A stretch of 64,000 nt of DNA from Sphingomonas sp. LHG3406-1 (lineage in GTDB: Bacteria > Pseudomonadota > Alphaproteobacteria > Sphingomonadales > Sphingomonadaceae). The notes under the pieces were generated by a model. It had not been told where the DNA came from. It worked only from the letters and a program-made list of their open reading frames with translations, and did no database searches. Both the position numbers and the translations under genes were made by a program. Shown here in pieces: positions 8,258 to 17,185 of the stretch. Each line of letters starts with the position of its first letter. The stretch's first letter is position 1. The DNA is taken from NCBI RefSeq assembly GCF_029637485.1, contig NZ_CP069128.1, positions 1 through 64,000 of the forward strand, given 5' to 3'.

Positions 8258-8635
8258 CTAGCGCTCGACGCCGATGTCGACGCGCCGGTTCTGGATCTCG
8301 CGGACGCCGTCGTCCGTGGGGACCAGCAGTGCTTCCTCCCCCTGGCCAATCGTCGTGATCGACCCCGCAGGCACGCCCCGTTTCACCAGAGCCTGCGCCA
8401 CCATCCGCGCGCGCTGGAGCGAAATGCGCCTATTGACGATGGCGGGACCTTCACGATCCGTGTGGCCGGTGAGGCGGAGCCTTGCGCCGCCCCTTGCCGC
8501 CTCGGCCGCCTGGTCGAGCACCGGCTCCCAGTCGCGCCGGATCTCCTCCTTGCCGCTGTCGAAGAAGATCATCAGCGGGGCCGGCGAGGGAGCGGTCGCC
8601 TGGGCGGCTGCGGCGGCGAGGAAGGTGATCACCAT
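8258..8635 (-). CDS. Small OmpA-domain protein
   Basis: 125 residues. A short hydrophobic N-terminus (VITFLAAAAAQA) is probably a signal peptide. It is followed by an OmpA C-terminal peptidoglycan-binding domain: FFDSGKEEI, GHTDREG, ISLQRARMVAQAL and the diagnostic NRRVDI. It lacks the beta-barrel of OmpA, so it is a periplasmic peptidoglycan-binding module. The Asp and Arg that contact diaminopimelate are present. Confidence 0.88.
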   Translation of the reverse strand: MVITFLAAAAAQATAPSPAPLMIFFDSGKEEIRRDWEPVLDQAAEAARGGARLRLTGHTDREGPAIVNRRISLQRARMVAQALVKRGVPAGSITTIGQGEEALLVPTDDGVREIQNRRVDIGVER

Positions 8636-8660
8636 GGCCGCATCCTAGCGCCGTGCCGCG

Positions 8661-8702
8661 AACAAGAAAACGGCCGGGAAGCGCTGGGCTTCCCGGCCGT
8701 TG
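8661..8702 (-). terminator. Rho-independent terminator of the proline-tailed OMP gene
   Basis: A perfect 14-bp stem (AACGGCCGGGAAGC / GCTTCCCGGCCGTT, 8669-8701) with a 5-base loop is followed on the minus strand by TTTTCTTG. It lies 20 bases past the stop of the OMP gene. Confidence 0.88.
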
Positions 8703-8721
8703 CTAAGTGAAAGGACTGGCC

Positions 8722-9615
8722 TCAGCCGCGCTCGGGTGCCGGCGGGGGCGGGGGGGGCGGCGGGGGGGGCACCGGGCAGCTGTCGGTCGCCAGCACGACC
8801 GACCCGTCCGGGCAGGTCTGGGTGGCCGGCGGCGGCGGCGGCGGCGGCGGGGCCGGCGGCATCGGCGGCGGCGGCGGCGGCGGCGGGGCGGCCGGCTCGG
8901 CGAAGTTGTAGATGATGCTGAACAGCACCGAGTGCGACTTGAAGCGGCTGCGGGCGTCATAGGTCACGCCGGAGCTGTTCAACTCGCCGATGATGTTGTC
9001 GAAATCGAGCTTGCTTGAACGGAAGTAGCGATACTTCAGGCCGATATCGAGCTGCGGGGTGATGGCGTAGCGGATACCGGCGATGCCCTGCAGCGCAAGG
9101 CCGCTGTCCTTGCCTTCGATGTCGAAGGCGGCATTGGCGGGGGCGATGTTGTTCATCTTGACGCGCGCCCAGCCGGCGCCCGGACCGGCATAGAAGCTCA
9201 GGCCGTCATCGTTGCCGAAGTCGAGCAGCAGATTGGCCATCGCCGAGGTGACACCCACGTTGCCACCGGAACCGCTGGTCACCACCGGACCAGCGGAAGC
9301 GCTGCGGAGGCCGACCGAGTCGAGGCTGGCGCGCTTGTAGCCGAGCTCACCTTCGAGCCGAACGATGCCGAAGTCATAGCCAAGGATCAGGTCGAGATCG
9401 AGACCGGGCTTCTTGAAGTCCATCAGCGCGCCGTCTTCGACGACGACGCTGCCCACCACGGTCGAGGGCGGAGCCCGGACGATGGTCAGGTCGTGGTTGA
9501 GGTCCTTGGCCCAGAGGGCACCGCCTTCGGCGCCGAAATAACCGCTCTTGTCGCGGGCGGCGGCGGGCGTGGCAAGCAGCGCCGCTGCGGCACCGCCGAT
9601 AAGAAGTTTGCGCAT
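8722..9615 (-). CDS. Outer-membrane beta-barrel protein with proline-rich C-terminal tail (paralogue A)
   Basis: 297 residues from ATG 9615, which has a good GGGGAG site and starts a signal peptide (MRKLLIGGAAAALLATPAAA). A porin-like barrel follows, with alternating strands such as LGYDFGIVRLEGELGY and FYAGPGAGWARVK. After the barrel comes AEPAAPPPPPPPPMPP, then TQTCPDGSVVLATDSCP, then a second proline run ending PAPERG. In OmpA-like sphingomonad proteins this linker normally leads into an OmpA domain, which is absent here. Paralogue B is at 18702-19514. Confidence 0.88.
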   Translation of the reverse strand: MRKLLIGGAAAALLATPAAARDKSGYFGAEGGALWAKDLNHDLTIVRAPPSTVVGSVVVEDGALMDFKKPGLDLDLILGYDFGIVRLEGELGYKRASLDSVGLRSASAGPVVTSGSGGNVGVTSAMANLLLDFGNDDGLSFYAGPGAGWARVKMNNIAPANAAFDIEGKDSGLALQGIAGIRYAITPQLDIGLKYRYFRSSKLDFDNIIGELNSSGVTYDARSRFKSHSVLFSIIYNFAEPAAPPPPPPPPMPPAPPPPPPPPATQTCPDGSVVLATDSCPVPPPPPPPPPPAPERG

Positions 9616-9734
9616 GATGGTCGTCTGCTCCCCATTTGTCCCGCTGAGCCCCTCGGGGTCACGGCGGCAGGAGCATTTATGCCAGATAACCGGTATTAAT
9701 GCCAGAAGCGTAATGAATTGCGAGCTGTGCCTGG

Positions 9735-9896
9735 TCAGGCGGCGCTCGCGGCCTCCTCGCAGGCGGCAGCGGCGCGGGCGGCAAACTGGCTGGCGAGCTT
9801 GGCGTGCCATTCGCGCGCGGCTGCGGTCATGGCGCGCTGCGCGGCGGTCCGCTCTTCGGCGGCGCGGCGGGCGTAATAGCGCTGGTTCGATTCCAT
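9735..9896 (-). CDS. Small alanine-rich protein (53 residues)
   Basis: ATG 9896 is preceded by GGAG at a 7-base spacing, and the frame runs to TGA at 9735-9737. The protein begins MESNQRYYARRAAEERTAA, continues AREWHAKLASQFAAR, and is strongly helical and Arg/Ala/Glu-rich. I recall similar short MxxxxRYY(A/L)RRAAEE proteins in sphingomonads; function unknown. The 119 bp to the OMP gene and the 215 bp to the divergent zinc-ribbon gene hold no other convincing ORF. Confidence 0.72.
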   Translation of the reverse strand: MESNQRYYARRAAEERTAAQRAMTAAAREWHAKLASQFAARAAAACEEAASAA

Positions 9897-10111
9897 CCCA
9901 CGGCTCCACGCAACGAAATATGTCCGTCCGAAGAGGTCTGGGCCGCAAAGATGGAGGAAGAGTTAATATCCACAGGCGTCCCGCCTCGGCACAAGCCGTG
10001 GCACGTTGGTGACAGCAGCATGGCAAAAGCGGATTATCGCTGAAACCGAACGACTCGCCGCTCGTTACACGTCCGAACATCATCTTCCACCAGGGAAGCG
10101 AGGGGACAGCG

Positions 10112-10357
10112 ATGCTGACTTCGAGCCATTTGAACAGAGACCATTTCAACCCCGCCCTGCGCGGCTATCACGCGGTTTACCGCGAGAATGCCGTTAATCA
10201 TTGCCCGGGTTGCGGACGCACGCACTGGCTGATCGGCCGGCTGCTCGCGGAATGCGGCTTCTGCGGAACCGCGCTGCCGCTTTCCGAGAGCTATTCGCGC
10301 AGTGCTGCTGCGCCGATGTTCCGGCACGGCAGCAACCGGCTCGACCGCGCCGCCTGA
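10112..10357 (+). CDS. Small zinc-ribbon protein
   Basis: 81 residues. Four cysteines in two CxxC pairs, CPGCG (31, 34) and CGFCG (48, 51), suggest one structural zinc. The start ATG follows AGCGAGGGGACAGCG, a good ribosome-binding site. The motif CPGCGRTHWLIGRLLAECGFC looks like a sphingomonad-restricted family; role unknown (small regulator or RNA/protein-binding module are possibilities). Codon bias is coding-like. It is divergent from the 53-residue gene. Confidence 0.8.
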   Translation: MLTSSHLNRDHFNPALRGYHAVYRENAVNHCPGCGRTHWLIGRLLAECGFCGTALPLSESYSRSAAAPMFRHGSNRLDRAA

Positions 10358-10396
10358 ACGCTCGCGGGCAGGGCGGACTTCTGCTATGAAGCTCCC

Positions 10397-10717
10397 ATGC
10401 TCGTGTCCGTTCTCCTTGCGGCCTTCCTGAGCGAACCCGGGCCGTTCGTGCTCGCCAATGCGAGCGGTGGCATTCTCAGCGACCTCGCCATTCGTCCCTC
10501 CGATGGAAGCGGCAGCTGGCGCAGCATGACGCCCGGCGCGCTTGCTTCCGGTGGCCGCACGGCGATGCCTTCACCCGGCGGTCAGCTCTGCGCTTTCGAC
10601 ATTCGTGCCAAGGTCGGAGGGACGATGGTCACCTGGTCGTCGATCAATCTTTGCGATGTAAAGGTCGTGACCCTGAACCGACGATCCGACGGAACCCTCT
10701 GGGTCGATTACGACTGA
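10397..10717 (+). CDS. Conserved hypothetical secreted protein
   Basis: 106 residues. A short hydrophobic N-terminus (MLVSVLLAAFL) acts as a probable signal. The mature part has FVLANASGGILSDLAIRP, CAFDIRAKVGG and NLCDVKVVTLNR...WVDYD. Two cysteines (LCAF and NLCDV) could pair in the periplasm. The pattern matches an uncharacterised alphaproteobacterial family; I cannot assign a function. The 3' end overlaps the convergent membrane-protein gene by 74 bases. Confidence 0.75.
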   Translation: MLVSVLLAAFLSEPGPFVLANASGGILSDLAIRPSDGSGSWRSMTPGALASGGRTAMPSPGGQLCAFDIRAKVGGTMVTWSSINLCDVKVVTLNRRSDGTLWVDYD

Positions 10718-11003
10718 GCGGGCGAAGCCGGCGCAGCGGCATCCGAGCCGGAGCCGGAGCGGGCAGGGCTGGCGCTTGCGTTCTGGTCGCATCGAGCAGC
10801 TTGCCGCCGGCGAGGAATACCACCGCACAGCAGATGGCGAAGAAGATCCAGCCCAGGGTCCCTGGATAGAGAGCGAGATAATGCTTGCCGCGCTCCGCCG
10901 CGCCGAGCGCGATTGCCCAGGTCACCGCCCACGCCTCCCACCGTGTTTTCACCGTGAACAGGCGGCCGACGGACCGCAGGAATGAGGACGTGCGCATCGA
11001 CAT
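10644..11003 (-). CDS. Small two-TM membrane protein
   Basis: 119 residues from ATG 11003 (10997 is also possible). Motif FTVKTRWEAWAVTWAIALGAAERG is followed by a second segment, LGWIFFAICCAVVFLAGGKLL. After LLDATRTQAPALPAPAPAR the tail becomes Arg-rich and low-quality, running 74 bases into the 3' end of the convergent gene. The other frame on this strand would end APASPAQS at a stop beside the neighbour's stop, so a recent frameshift or stop loss is possible. Function unknown. Confidence 0.68.
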   Translation of the reverse strand: MSMRTSSFLRSVGRLFTVKTRWEAWAVTWAIALGAAERGKHYLALYPGTLGWIFFAICCAVVFLAGGKLLDATRTQAPALPAPAPARMPLRRLRPLSRNRPRGFRRIVGSGSRPLHRKD

Positions 11004-11145
11004 ATGGTTAAGCAACGGGCGTGCCATTGGCAGAGTTCCGCCATTTTGGCGTTAACCATTGTCGTTATCTGTCAATTTACCCGACTCTACGCCGCCATCC
11101 TCCCTTTCACGACGCGCCGGCAGCGCCTAAGTGCCTCAGCCACGC

Positions 11146-11628
11146 ATGTCCAAGCCTCCCGTTGCCCCGTTCGACAAGAAGAAGATCGTCGCCGAGAACC
11201 GGCGGGCGCGGTACGACTATTTCGTCGAGGATCGCTTCGAGGCGGGCATCTCGCTCCAGGGTACCGAAGTGAAGGCGCTGCGGGCGGGCGAAGGTTCGAT
11301 CGCGGAGAGCTACGCCACCGTCGAAGACGAGGAAGTGGTGCTGATCAACAGCCACATCCCCGAATATTCCCACGGCAGCTGGATGAACCATGAGCCACGC
11401 CGCAAGCGCCGGCTGCTCCTCAAGAAGCGCGAGATCGGCCGTTTGATGGGCGCCATCAACCGCCAGGGTCTGACCCTCGTGCCATTGTCCATCTACTTCA
11501 ACGGCAAGGGCAAGGCGAAGGTCGAACTGGCGCTTGCTCGCGGCAAGAAGGTCCACGACAAGCGCGAGACGATCAAGGAGCGCGACTGGAAGCGGGAGCA
11601 GCAGCGCCTGCTGCGCGATCGTGGCTGA
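11146..11628 (+). CDS. smpB: SsrA-binding protein SmpB
   Basis: 160 residues from ATG 11146 (an in-frame GTG at 11131 adds five). Family motifs are [54 protein letters not shown] and the C-terminal tail [12 protein letters not shown]. SmpB binds tmRNA and takes it to stalled ribosomes for trans-translation. The ssrA gene itself is not visible in this window. The next gene starts inside its last codons. Confidence 0.96.
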   Translation: MSKPPVAPFDKKKIVAENRRARYDYFVEDRFEAGISLQGTEVKALRAGEGSIAESYATVEDEEVVLINSHIPEYSHGSWMNHEPRRKRRLLLKKREIGRLMGAINRQGLTLVPLSIYFNGKGKAKVELALARGKKVHDKRETIKERDWKREQQRLLRDRG

Positions 11629-12193
11629 GCGGCCCGGCTTCTTCCGGCGCCTCGCCGACAAGGCGACGCCCAGCCGCGAGGAAGTGCTCGAAAGCCGCTG
11701 GCTGAAGCCGTTCGGGACGCGTGTCCGGCAGTCCGACCTTTGGCGCTTTACCCGCCGCTCGGTTCCGCGCGGGGTCGCCGCCGGCCTGTTCGTCGGTATA
11801 TTCCTGATGATCCCTGGCCTGCAGATCGTCGGCGCGGCGCTGCTGTGCATGCCGATCCGCGGCAACATTCCGATCGCGGCGGCCATGACCTTCCTCAGCA
11901 ATCCGGCGACCACCCCCTTCTTCCTGATCGCCGCCATCGCGCTTGGCAACAAGCTCGGCTTCCATGCCGACCTCGCAGCCTTCGAGGCACTTTACTCCAG
12001 CGGCGCCGGAATTGGACGTTGGAGCCAATGGTTGCTGAGTGACGCTGCTCCCGCCATGATCACAGGCCTACTCCTGATCGCCCTCGTCAGTGCGTTCGTC
12101 GGCTATGGCGTGTCGATCGTCGTCTGGCGCTGGTGGGTGCATCGCAAGTGGCGCAGGCGTACACGACCGGAATTGTTTCATCGCCATCCATGA
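11621..12193 (+). CDS. DUF2062 membrane protein
   Basis: 190 residues from GTG 11621, overlapping the smpB stop by 8 bases. DUF2062 features are [19 protein letters not shown], the conserved polar/helical segment [27 protein letters not shown], and a further TM near the C-terminus ([20 protein letters not shown]). The charged ends are cytoplasmic-like. Role unknown; adjacency to smpB suggests shared transcription only. Confidence 0.88.
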   Translation: MAERPGFFRRLADKATPSREEVLESRWLKPFGTRVRQSDLWRFTRRSVPRGVAAGLFVGIFLMIPGLQIVGAALLCMPIRGNIPIAAAMTFLSNPATTPFFLIAAIALGNKLGFHADLAAFEALYSSGAGIGRWSQWLLSDAAPAMITGLLLIALVSAFVGYGVSIVVWRWWVHRKWRRRTRPELFHRHP

Positions 12194-12211
12194 AGGAAAG
12201 ACCGTAGCCCC

Positions 12212-14311
12212 ATGAAGCGACTGCTGATCTGCCTTGCCGCAACCACCGCTCTCGCGGGCTGCGCCACTACCGACACTCCGGCCGAGACCGCCGCCGTCAC
12301 CCCGGCCGCGGAGCCGGCCCCGGTCGCCGCCACCCCGGCCGCGCCCAAGCCCGAGCTCGGCACCTTCGGCTTCGACGCCGCCGGCATGGACCGCAACGTG
12401 CAGCCCGGCCACGACTGGGTCGAGTTCGCCAACGGCAACTACCTCCGCACTCTCGAGATCCCGGCTGACCGCGCCAGCTTCGGCGCCTTCAACGTGCTCG
12501 ACGAGCTGTCCCGCACCCGCACCCGCGGAATCATCGAGGAGGCCGCCAAGAGCAACGCCGCCGCCGGCACGAATGCTCAGAAGGTCGGTGACTATTACAA
12601 CAGCTTCATGGATGAGGCTGCGATCGAGGCGCGCGGCGCGGCGCCGCTCGGCGAAGACCTGAAGCCGTTCATGGATGCACGCTCCAAGGCCGACTTCGCC
12701 CGTGCGCTCGGCACCAGCCTGGCGGGCTTTGGCCCCAGCCTCTTCCCCTTCTATATCAACCAGGACGCCAAGGCGCCGGACCGTTACGTCCCGATCTTCG
12801 CGCAGGGTGGCCTCGGCATGCCCGACCGGGATTATTATCTCTCGAGCGACGCCAAGCTGGCGGCCGCGCGCGACAAATATGTCCCGCACATCGCGAAGAT
12901 GCTGACCATGTCGGGCATTCCGGCGGCTCGCGCCACCCAGGCGGCGCAGAACATCCTCGCCTTCGAGAAGAAGCTGGCCGAGGTCCACTGGACCCGGGTC
13001 GAGAGCCGCGATGACGACAAGACCTACAACAAGTGGACCCGCGCTGACTTCGCTCGCCGCGCGCCGGGGTTCGACTGGAACGCCTATCTGACCGCCGCCG
13101 GCCTCGGTGCGCAGAACGAGTTCATCGTCAGCCAGCCCTCGGCCTTCACCGGCATGGCGAAGGCGGTCGCCGGGACACCGCTGCAGACGCTCAAGGACTG
13201 GGCCGTCCTGCACACCGCACGTGACGCCGCCGGAGTGCTCCCCAAGGCCTTCACCGAAGAGCGCTTCGACTTCTCCAACCGCACGCTTCAGGGCACGCCG
13301 CAGATGGAGCCGCGCTGGAAGCGGGGCGTCAACGCCGTCAACGGCACCATCGGCGAGGCGGTCGGCGAGCTTTACGTCGCCCGCTACTTCCCGCCGGCGA
13401 CCAAGGCCAAGATGGACGAACTGGTCAAGAACATCATCGCGTCGATGGACAACCGGCTCGCCAACCTGCCGTGGATGGTGCCCGAGACCCGCGCCAAGGC
13501 GCGCGCCAAGCTGGCCAGCTTCCGCTCGAAGATCGGCTATCCCGACAAGTGGATCGACTATTCGGCGCTGACCATCCGGCCGGGTGACGCCTACGGCAAT
13601 GCCGAGCGTGCGACGGCCTTCGATTACCGCCGCCAGCTCGACAAGCTGGGCAAGCCGGTCGACCGCGACGAATGGTTCATGACCCCGATGACGGTCAACG
13701 CCTACGCCAATCCGACGATGAACGAGATCGTCTTTCCGGCCGCCATCCTCCAGCCGCCCTTCTTCGATCCGAATGCCGACGACGCCATCAACTATGGCGC
13801 GATCGGCGCGGTCATCGGCCACGAGATCAGCCACCACTTCGACGACCAAGGCCGCAAGTATGATCCGAACGGGCGCCTCACCGACTGGTGGACCGCGGAA
13901 GACGTCAAGAAGTTCGAAGTCTATGCGACCCAGCTCGCCGACCAGTACAGCGCCTACGAGCCGCTGCCTGGCGCCAAGATCAACGGCCGCCTGGCTCTTG
14001 GCGAGAATATCGCCGACCTCGCCGGCATGCTGGTCGCCTATGACGCCTACCGACTGTCGCTCGGCGGCAAGGAAGCGCCCGTGCTCGACGGTTTTTCCGG
14101 CGACCAGCGCTTCTTCCTCGCGCATGCACAGATCTGGCGGACCAAGTACCGCGAGAATGCGATGCGCCAGCAGCTGGTGACCGGACCGCACAGCCCGGGC
14201 AACTACCGCCCCTACGTGTCGCGCAACCTCGATCCCTGGTACAAGGCGTTCAACGTCCAGCCCGGCCAGGCGATGTATCTGACGCCCGAGCAGCGGGTCC
14301 GGATTTGGTAG
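12212..14311 (+). CDS. M13-family zinc metallopeptidase, lipoprotein
   Basis: 699 residues with a lipobox signal (MKRLLICLAATTALAGC). Peptidase M13 (neprilysin-like) features: NAYANP substrate-binding motif, zinc motif HEISH (537-541) followed by HFDDQGRKYDPNG, and third ligand Glu598 in GENIADLAG. The C-terminus ends RVRIW, like the CxxW end of neprilysins. It probably degrades peptides in the periplasm, attached to a membrane. An Ala/Pro-rich linker (about 25-50) separates anchor and enzyme. Confidence 0.94.
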   Translation: MKRLLICLAATTALAGCATTDTPAETAAVTPAAEPAPVAATPAAPKPELGTFGFDAAGMDRNVQPGHDWVEFANGNYLRTLEIPADRASFGAFNVLDELSRTRTRGIIEEAAKSNAAAGTNAQKVGDYYNSFMDEAAIEARGAAPLGEDLKPFMDARSKADFARALGTSLAGFGPSLFPFYINQDAKAPDRYVPIFAQGGLGMPDRDYYLSSDAKLAAARDKYVPHIAKMLTMSGIPAARATQAAQNILAFEKKLAEVHWTRVESRDDDKTYNKWTRADFARRAPGFDWNAYLTAAGLGAQNEFIVSQPSAFTGMAKAVAGTPLQTLKDWAVLHTARDAAGVLPKAFTEERFDFSNRTLQGTPQMEPRWKRGVNAVNGTIGEAVGELYVARYFPPATKAKMDELVKNIIASMDNRLANLPWMVPETRAKARAKLASFRSKIGYPDKWIDYSALTIRPGDAYGNAERATAFDYRRQLDKLGKPVDRDEWFMTPMTVNAYANPTMNEIVFPAAILQPPFFDPNADDAINYGAIGAVIGHEISHHFDDQGRKYDPNGRLTDWWTAEDVKKFEVYATQLADQYSAYEPLPGAKINGRLALGENIADLAGMLVAYDAYRLSLGGKEAPVLDGFSGDQRFFLAHAQIWRTKYRENAMRQQLVTGPHSPGNYRPYVSRNLDPWYKAFNVQPGQAMYLTPEQRVRIW

Positions 14312-14315
14312 CCTG

Positions 14316-16697
14316 ATGCTCCACGCCCGGCTCGCCGCGATCGACGCCGAGCCCGTCCCTCGGGGCGAGCCGTGGCTGGTGCCCACTCTCCTTGCGCTTG
14401 CGCTCGCCAGCCTCGTTGCGCTGGCGATCGCAGCCGGCCATCCAGCGGTCGCGCTTCCGCTCGCCCTCGGGGTGGTGGTTGCGGCCGTCGCCGGCTGGCG
14501 CCGCGGTTCGGGCGCCGAGATCGCCGAAAGCGCGGCCGTCATTGCTCCTGACTATGCCTTGGTCTCTTCCAGCCTCGACCTCTGCGCGGACGCGGCAGCG
14601 CTGACTGATGACGAGGGCCGCTTGCTCGGCCTCAATCGCGCCTATCGGGAGCGTTTCCCCGCGCTGGCACCGCCTGCGCAGCTGGTCGCCGACCCGGAAG
14701 GCCGCCAGGCGATCGAGCAGGCGCGAATGCAGGCCCTTCAGGACGGCCAGGCCAGTGCCACGCTCAGCGGTGAGAAGGGCACGATCCTGGCCGTGACGGT
14801 GGCCCGCGCCGGTCATTCCGGCGGCCTGCTTCTGTGGCGCTTCCTGCGCCCCCGGCGATCGCCGCTCGACATCCTCATCAAGCGCTTGCAGGGCCTCGAA
14901 GGCGAGGTGCTGGGCGAAGCCGGCCTGCTCGCCGCGGCCGTTGACGAGACCGGGCAGGTGGTCGCCGCCAACGGCCTGTTCGCGCGCCGTGCGGCACTCG
15001 GCGAAGCGGGCACCAATCTCGACGATGTGCTCCAGGTCGCCGGCGAGGGGAGGGTCCGCCTCACCGCTGCGGGTCCGGAATCTGCGGTCCTCCGCTTGCT
15101 CCACATCCCCGCCGAACCCGGCTCCGGCCGCGCCGCCGGCCTGACATTGCTGTTCGCGACCGGCGAGGCGCCCAGCCTGTCCGAGCCCGCCAGCCTCCAG
15201 GCGCTGCTCGACCTGCTTCCTCTCGGCCTCGCCCTGGTCGATCGGGACGGTCGCTTCCTCACCAGCAACAAGGCGTTCCGCCGTGCCGCCGCACTGGAAG
15301 AAGGCCCATTGCCGGCCTTCCCCAGCGACCTCGTCGTCAAGGAGGACAAGGCCGCTGTCGCCGACGCCGTCCGTCGCAACAGCCGCGGGCCCGCCATGTC
15401 GGGCGATCTCGCCGTCCGCCTGTCGCACCAGCCGGCCGAGCCGGTCGCTCTGACCATCGCCGGCCTGCGCAACCTCGGCGAAGCCAGCGTCCTGCTCCTC
15501 CTCAAGGACAACAGCGAGGAAGCCAAGCTCAAGCGGCAGGTCGCCCAGGCGACCAAGATGCAGGCCGTCGGCCAGCTTGCGGGCGGCGTCGCGCACGACT
15601 TCAACAATATCCTCACCGCCATCATCGGCCATTGCGACCTGATGCTGATGCGGCACACGCCCGGTGACAGCGATTACGACGACATCCAGCAGATCAAGTC
15701 CAACTCCAACCGCGCCGCCGGCCTGACCCGCCAGTTGCTGGCCTTCTCCCGCCAGCAGACGCTGCGACCGCAGGTGCTCCAGCTGCCCGACGTGGTCAGC
15801 GAGGTCAGCCACCTGCTCAAGCGCCTGCTGGGCGAAACCGTGACGCTCCAGCTCAAGCATGGCCGCGGCCTGGGCGCGGTGCGGGCGGACCCGGGCCAGC
15901 TCGAACAGGTGATCGTCAACCTCGCGGTCAATGCGCGTGACGCCATGGCCGGAATGGGCGGCGGCCGGCTCACCATCCAGACCTATGCGGTCAAGGCCGA
16001 GCAAGTTGCCGAACTCGGCTCCGACATCCTGCCGATCGCCGACTATACGGCACTCAGCATCTCCGACACCGGGTGCGGAATCCCCGCCTCGGTTCTCGGC
16101 AAGATCTTCGAGCCCTTCTTCACCACCAAGGAAGTGGGCAAGGGGACGGGCCTCGGCCTTTCCACTGTCTACGGCATCGTCAAGCAGTCGGGCGGCTTCA
16201 TCTTCGCCGCCAGCAAGGTCGGGGAGGGGACGACCTTCGTCATCTACTTGCCTGTCCACCAGGAAGAGAAAGGCGATGTCGCGGAGGCAGCCAGGCCGGC
16301 CCTGCCGGCGGCCAGGGCCGAAGAAACGTGGGGAACGGGCGTCGTCCTGCTCGTCGAGGACGAGCCGATGGTCCGTACCGTTGCCGAGCGCGCCCTCACC
16401 CGGCAGGGCTATACCGTGCTGACTGCCGACAATGGCGAGGAGGCGCTGGAGATCGTTGCACGCGGCGAGCCGATCGATCTGCTCATCTCCGACGTGGTCA
16501 TGCCGGTGATGGACGGGCCGACGATGGTACGCGAAGCGCGCAAGACTCGGCCCGACCTGCCCATCCTCTTCATGTCCGGCTATGCCGAAGAGCAGCTCCG
16601 GCGGTCGATCGACATCGACAATGTCGCCTTTCTTCCCAAGCCCTTCTCGGTACAACAGCTCTCCGAAGCGGCGCGTAAGGTTCTGGCATCGCGCTGA
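14316..16697 (+). CDS. cckA: CckA-type hybrid sensor histidine kinase
   Basis: 793 residues. Two TM segments (about 24-65) are followed by PAS-like regions. The DHp domain has His427 in [19 protein letters not shown], the ATPase domain has [17 protein letters not shown] and [18 protein letters not shown], and a C-terminal receiver has Asp726 in LLISDVVMP. The [18 protein letters not shown] signature and overall order match CckA, the kinase/phosphatase feeding ChpT and then CtrA. It starts 5 bases after the M13 peptidase gene and is followed by a lone receiver protein. Confidence 0.94.
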   Translation: MLHARLAAIDAEPVPRGEPWLVPTLLALALASLVALAIAAGHPAVALPLALGVVVAAVAGWRRGSGAEIAESAAVIAPDYALVSSSLDLCADAAALTDDEGRLLGLNRAYRERFPALAPPAQLVADPEGRQAIEQARMQALQDGQASATLSGEKGTILAVTVARAGHSGGLLLWRFLRPRRSPLDILIKRLQGLEGEVLGEAGLLAAAVDETGQVVAANGLFARRAALGEAGTNLDDVLQVAGEGRVRLTAAGPESAVLRLLHIPAEPGSGRAAGLTLLFATGEAPSLSEPASLQALLDLLPLGLALVDRDGRFLTSNKAFRRAAALEEGPLPAFPSDLVVKEDKAAVADAVRRNSRGPAMSGDLAVRLSHQPAEPVALTIAGLRNLGEASVLLLLKDNSEEAKLKRQVAQATKMQAVGQLAGGVAHDFNNILTAIIGHCDLMLMRHTPGDSDYDDIQQIKSNSNRAAGLTRQLLAFSRQQTLRPQVLQLPDVVSEVSHLLKRLLGETVTLQLKHGRGLGAVRADPGQLEQVIVNLAVNARDAMAGMGGGRLTIQTYAVKAEQVAELGSDILPIADYTALSISDTGCGIPASVLGKIFEPFFTTKEVGKGTGLGLSTVYGIVKQSGGFIFAASKVGEGTTFVIYLPVHQEEKGDVAEAARPALPAARAEETWGTGVVLLVEDEPMVRTVAERALTRQGYTVLTADNGEEALEIVARGEPIDLLISDVVMPVMDGPTMVREARKTRPDLPILFMSGYAEEQLRRSIDIDNVAFLPKPFSVQQLSEAARKVLASR

Positions 16698-16739
16698 AAG
16701 CTGTTGCGCTAGCGGTCCGGGTTTGCGACAGGAACAGCG

Positions 16740-17093
16740 GTGAGTAACGGCCGTGACATCCTCGTCGTCGAAGACGAACCGCTGATCGCGATGATGCTCG
16801 AGGATTTCCTCGAGACTCTCGGACATCGTATTTTCGCCAGCTGCGACACGGTCGAACAGGCGCTCGAGCAGGCGCAGGCCGGCGGTTTCGATCTTGCGAT
16901 CCTCGACGTCAACCTCAAGGGCGAGCTGGTCTGGCCGGTCGCCGAGGCCCTGCGCCAGCGCAACGTGCCCTTCATCATCGCCAGCGGTGGGCACGTCGAG
17001 CCGCCCCCGGCCGCCTTCGCCAATGCTCCGTTGCTCGAGAAGCCCTATACGATTGACCGCATCGCACCGGTCATCGACGAGGCGTCCGCCTAG
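16740..17093 (+). CDS. Single-domain response regulator
   Basis: 117 residues from GTG 16740, preceded by AGGAA. It is only a receiver domain: acidic pocket VVEDEP, phospho-acceptor Asp56 in AILDVNLKG, and Lys in LLEKPY near the end. The NLKGE and LxKPY style matches receivers paired with HWE or alphaproteobacterial stress kinases rather than CpdR or DivK. No output domain. Being next to cckA suggests a link to its phosphorelay, but this is inference. Confidence 0.9.
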   Translation: MSNGRDILVVEDEPLIAMMLEDFLETLGHRIFASCDTVEQALEQAQAGGFDLAILDVNLKGELVWPVAEALRQRNVPFIIASGGHVEPPPAAFANAPLLEKPYTIDRIAPVIDEASA

Positions 17094-17125
17094 GGACCGT
17101 TCGTCGCATTCGGTTGACGGTTCAC

Positions 17126-17153
17126 TTGCCCGTCATTCCCCACTCGGTAAAAC
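17126..17153 (+). promoter_or_regulatory. Candidate promoter of the L,D-transpeptidase gene
   Basis: TTGCCC (17126-17131) and TAAAAC (17148-17153) are spaced by 16 bases, 4/6 matches each to the sigma-70 hexamers. They lie 32 bases before the GTG start in the 92-bp gap after the receiver gene. Weak evidence in a GC-rich background. Confidence 0.33.
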
Positions 17154-17185
17154 ACCCGCAACTTGATGTTGGACGGGGTTAACCG

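Noticed and set aside
8722..8890. GCC/GGC-rich tract as a mobile or tandem repeat
   Set aside because: It is the coding sequence of the proline runs in the OMP tail; the same is true at 18717-18870.
14250..16994. 914-codon open frame antisense to cckA
   Set aside because: Mirrors the codon bias of the high-GC cckA gene; low-complexity composition, no domain pattern.
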